From Ignavibacteria bacterium (GTDB taxonomy: Bacteria > Bacteroidota > Ignavibacteria > UBA10030): 64,000 bases of DNA. The translations under genes and the position numbers were made by a program. The stretch spans positions 1 through 64,000 of the forward strand of contig VGVZ01000004.1 in assembly GCA_016873805.1 (NCBI GenBank), given 5' to 3'. Of this stretch, positions 62,102-64,000 are shown piece after piece. Within the stretch, counting starts at the first letter, position 1; each line of letters starts with the position of its first letter. The notes under the pieces were generated by a model. That model had not been told where the DNA came from. It made no database searches and was given only the letters and a program-made list of their open reading frames with translations.

Positions 62102-63547
62102 ATGCGAATTCGATCCGTCCTTTCCGTTCTCGGGTTTATCCTGGTTGTCGTCGGACTGCTGATGCTGTGCGTCCTGCCGATCTCGCTCTCCTACGACGGG
62201 GAGGATGCGTACGCTCTCGCCGTTTCGGGACTGCTTACGGTTGGTGTCGGTGCCGTTGGATGGTACGTTAACCGGAAGAAGAGCGGCGAGCTGGGCGCGC
62301 GGGAAGGATTCATGATTGTCGGGCTCGGATGGGTTGTTGCGTCACTCTTCGGATGCCTTCCTTTCCTCATCACCGGTGCGATTCCATCTTTCACCGACGC
62401 GTACTTTGAAGTTGTCTCCGGTTTCACGACCACCGGAGCGACCATCCTGACTAATGTTGAGGCCCTGCCCGAGGGGCTCCTGTTCTGGCGGTCATTGACA
62501 CAGTGGATCGGGGGTCTCGGAATCATTCTCCTGTCTATTGCCATTCTTCCGATCCTCGGCGTCGGAGGTATGCAGCTCTTCCAAGCTGAAGTTCCGGGCA
62601 TATCAGTAGAAAAGCTTGCCCCGCGAATCAGTCAGACGGCGCGAATCCTCTGGATGGTCTACGTCCTGTTGACGGTGGTGCAAATGGCTCTCTTGGTGGG
62701 GGGAGGCATGACGCTGTTCGACGCAGCCTGCCATTCGTTCACCACGGTTTCAACGGGGGGCTTCTCGACGAAGAACGCGAGCATCGCCCACTATCAATCA
62801 TCCTATATCGAGCAAGTCATCATCGTCTTCATGTTTCTGGCCGGGACGAGCTTCGCGCTGCATTATCGCGCACTGCGAGGCGAGTGGCGAAGCTATGTGC
62901 GCGATAACGAATTCACCTTCTACGCTGTTCTGGTGGTGCTCGCATCGCTGCTCGTCTTTCTGGCAATTCCCTTCGGTGAACGGGACGAACTGGGGAAGGT
63001 CGTTCAAGCAGCGGTGTTTCAGACCGTTTCCATCCTCACAACGACCGGTTTTGTGACTGCAGACTACGAGCTCTGGTTTCCCGCAGCTCAGTGGATATTA
63101 CTTATGCTGATGTTTGCGGGGGCGTGCACGGGCTCTACCGCCGGCGGAATCAAGCTTGTCCGTATCCTCGTCCTTCTGAAGAACGGCATCAATCAACTAA
63201 AAATGCTGATCCACCCGCGTGCAATCCTTCCCGTGCGTCATAACGGCAAGAGCCTGGATCAGGAGATCATCATCGACATTCTCACGTTCTTCATTCTCTT
63301 TGTTCTCATCTTCATTGTTGCCTCACTGGCAATGACCGCGCTCGGCATGGACATCGTGAGCTCGGCGGGTGCCGTCGCCGCGTCGCTGGGGAATATCGGT
63401 CCCGGATTGGGGAGCGTCGGTGCGGTTGATAACTACGCCCACGTGCCGATGATCGGGAAGTGGATTCTCGTTTTCTGTATGCTGACGGGCCGACTGGAGA
63501 TATTCACCATCATCGTTCTTTTAACCCCGGCGTTCTGGAGGCGCTAG
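62102..63547 (+). CDS. trkH: Trk potassium transporter TrkH
   Basis: 481 aa with about ten membrane segments. Selectivity loops include [23 protein letters not shown] and [15 protein letters not shown]. Moves K+ into the cell with TrkA. A second trkH-like gene follows 32 bases later. Confidence 0.94.
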   Translation: MRIRSVLSVLGFILVVVGLLMLCVLPISLSYDGEDAYALAVSGLLTVGVGAVGWYVNRKKSGELGAREGFMIVGLGWVVASLFGCLPFLITGAIPSFTDAYFEVVSGFTTTGATILTNVEALPEGLLFWRSLTQWIGGLGIILLSIAILPILGVGGMQLFQAEVPGISVEKLAPRISQTARILWMVYVLLTVVQMALLVGGGMTLFDAACHSFTTVSTGGFSTKNASIAHYQSSYIEQVIIVFMFLAGTSFALHYRALRGEWRSYVRDNEFTFYAVLVVLASLLVFLAIPFGERDELGKVVQAAVFQTVSILTTTGFVTADYELWFPAAQWILLMLMFAGACTGSTAGGIKLVRILVLLKNGINQLKMLIHPRAILPVRHNGKSLDQEIIIDILTFFILFVLIFIVASLAMTALGMDIVSSAGAVAASLGNIGPGLGSVGAVDNYAHVPMIGKWILVFCMLTGRLEIFTIIVLLTPAFWRR

Positions 63548-63579
63548 GCGGAGGTTCTGGATCCGCACACGGTCATGCG

Positions 63580-64000
63580 ATGAACGCAAAGCGGGTGATC
63601 GGTGTCTTGGGCTTGTTGGTTGTGGCCGCCGGAATCGCAATGCTCACAGCCGTGCCGATCTCCCTTCTGTTCGGCGGAGCAGACGCGATCGCCCTTCTCA
63701 GCTCCTCAGTGATTACAATCCTCACGGGTGCCGCCCTTGGTGTCGTTGGACGATCCGACCGCTCCAACCTGCGAGTGCGGGAAGGTTTTGCGATTGTCAC
63801 GTTTGGCTGGATTCTCATCCCGCTGTTCGGTGCCCTGCCATTCCTTCTTTCCAATTCGATTCCATCCTTCACCGATGCGTACTTTGAATCGGTTTCAGGA
63901 TTCACGACGACCGGTGCCTCGATCGTGACAGACGTAGAGGCCTTGCCGCACGGAATTCTCTACTGGCGCAGTCTGACGCACTGGCTGGGAGGGATGGGTA
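63580..64000 (+). CDS. trkH: Second TrkH paralogue, truncated by window end
   Basis: The first 140 codons only. [25 protein letters not shown], then [16 protein letters not shown] and [10 protein letters not shown], closely parallel to the preceding trkH residue by residue. The frame is open to the last base. A tandem duplication or two K+ (or Na+) channels sharing one TrkA. Confidence 0.88.
   Translation, partial: MNAKRVIGVLGLLVVAAGIAMLTAVPISLLFGGADAIALLSSSVITILTGAALGVVGRSDRSNLRVREGFAIVTFGWILIPLFGALPFLLSNSIPSFTDAYFESVSGFTTTGASIVTDVEALPHGILYWRSLTHWLGGMG

Noticed and set aside
1-64000. CRISPR arrays, rRNA or tRNA genes, prophage
   Set aside because: No regularly spaced repeats, no RNA gene signatures and no phage structural genes were seen on either strand.

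Overview
The window is a dense, mostly housekeeping stretch of a bacterial chromosome, moderately GC-rich by eye. About 60 genes are supported. Gene content points to the Bacteroidota/Chlorobiota side of the FCB group, perhaps an Ignavibacteria- or Kapabacteria-like lineage. The pointers are a PorZ-like propeller protein with a C-terminal sorting-type domain, a DUF3276 (PUR-type) protein, a DUF4900-like pseudopilin cluster, an SbtA/SbtB pair and several outer-membrane barrels. This placement is inference from gene families. The best promoters I can read are ordinary sigma-70 type (TTGxxx, 16-18 bases, TATxTT), not the TTTG/TAnnTTTG type of Bacteroides.

Layout. 1-1004: tail of an IS630-type transposase, a 123-bp twin-hairpin miniature element, peptide deformylase and a decayed pterin carbinolamine dehydratase. 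1059-9677: bicarbonate transporter SbtA with its PII-like partner SbtB, pyrE, an MscS channel, a NUDIX hydrolase, an epimerase-like gene broken by an amber codon, thymidine phosphorylase, DUF192, a BaiN-type flavoprotein, an ankyrin protein and a small Cys/His protein. 10102-15986: a sensor kinase and sigma-54 activator followed by three pseudopilin-like genes and a small secreted protein. 16186-25587: an ACT protein, a PqqB-like metallo-hydrolase, an ABC exporter (adaptor plus two permeases, no ATPase here), two alpha/beta hydrolases and isocitrate dehydrogenase. 25984-28336: an ECF sigma, anti-sigma and lipoprotein operon. 28615-32128 (minus): ahcY, metK and a sugar nucleotidyltransferase. 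32331-37702: type 2 IPP isomerase, polyprenyl synthase, HPr, enzyme I and phosphoglucose/phosphomannose isomerase.

37742-47668: a very unusual protease/TolB-propeller/outer-membrane-barrel fusion, a BamB-like lipoprotein and a PEGA protein in one unit, then a Crp/Fnr regulator with a readable promoter and operator, a PHP phosphoesterase, ribH translationally coupled to the PorZ-like gene, and DUF3276. 47979-58463: the classic lipid cluster yceD-rpmF-plsX-fabH-fabD-fabG-acpP-fabF-rnc, then gcvP and a CoA-binding protein, closed by a terminator whose hairpin also covers the Shine-Dalgarno of the next gene. 58518-64000: a BamA-family barrel whose stop codon carries the second copy of the miniature element, rsmE, trkA and two tandem trkH genes, the second cut by the window end.

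The most novel item is the twin-hairpin element. Its two copies sit 59.7 kb apart in opposite orientation, both between TA duplications in CTAG targets. Stem pairs covary between the two halves of the element. One copy lies exactly on a stop codon and regenerates it.
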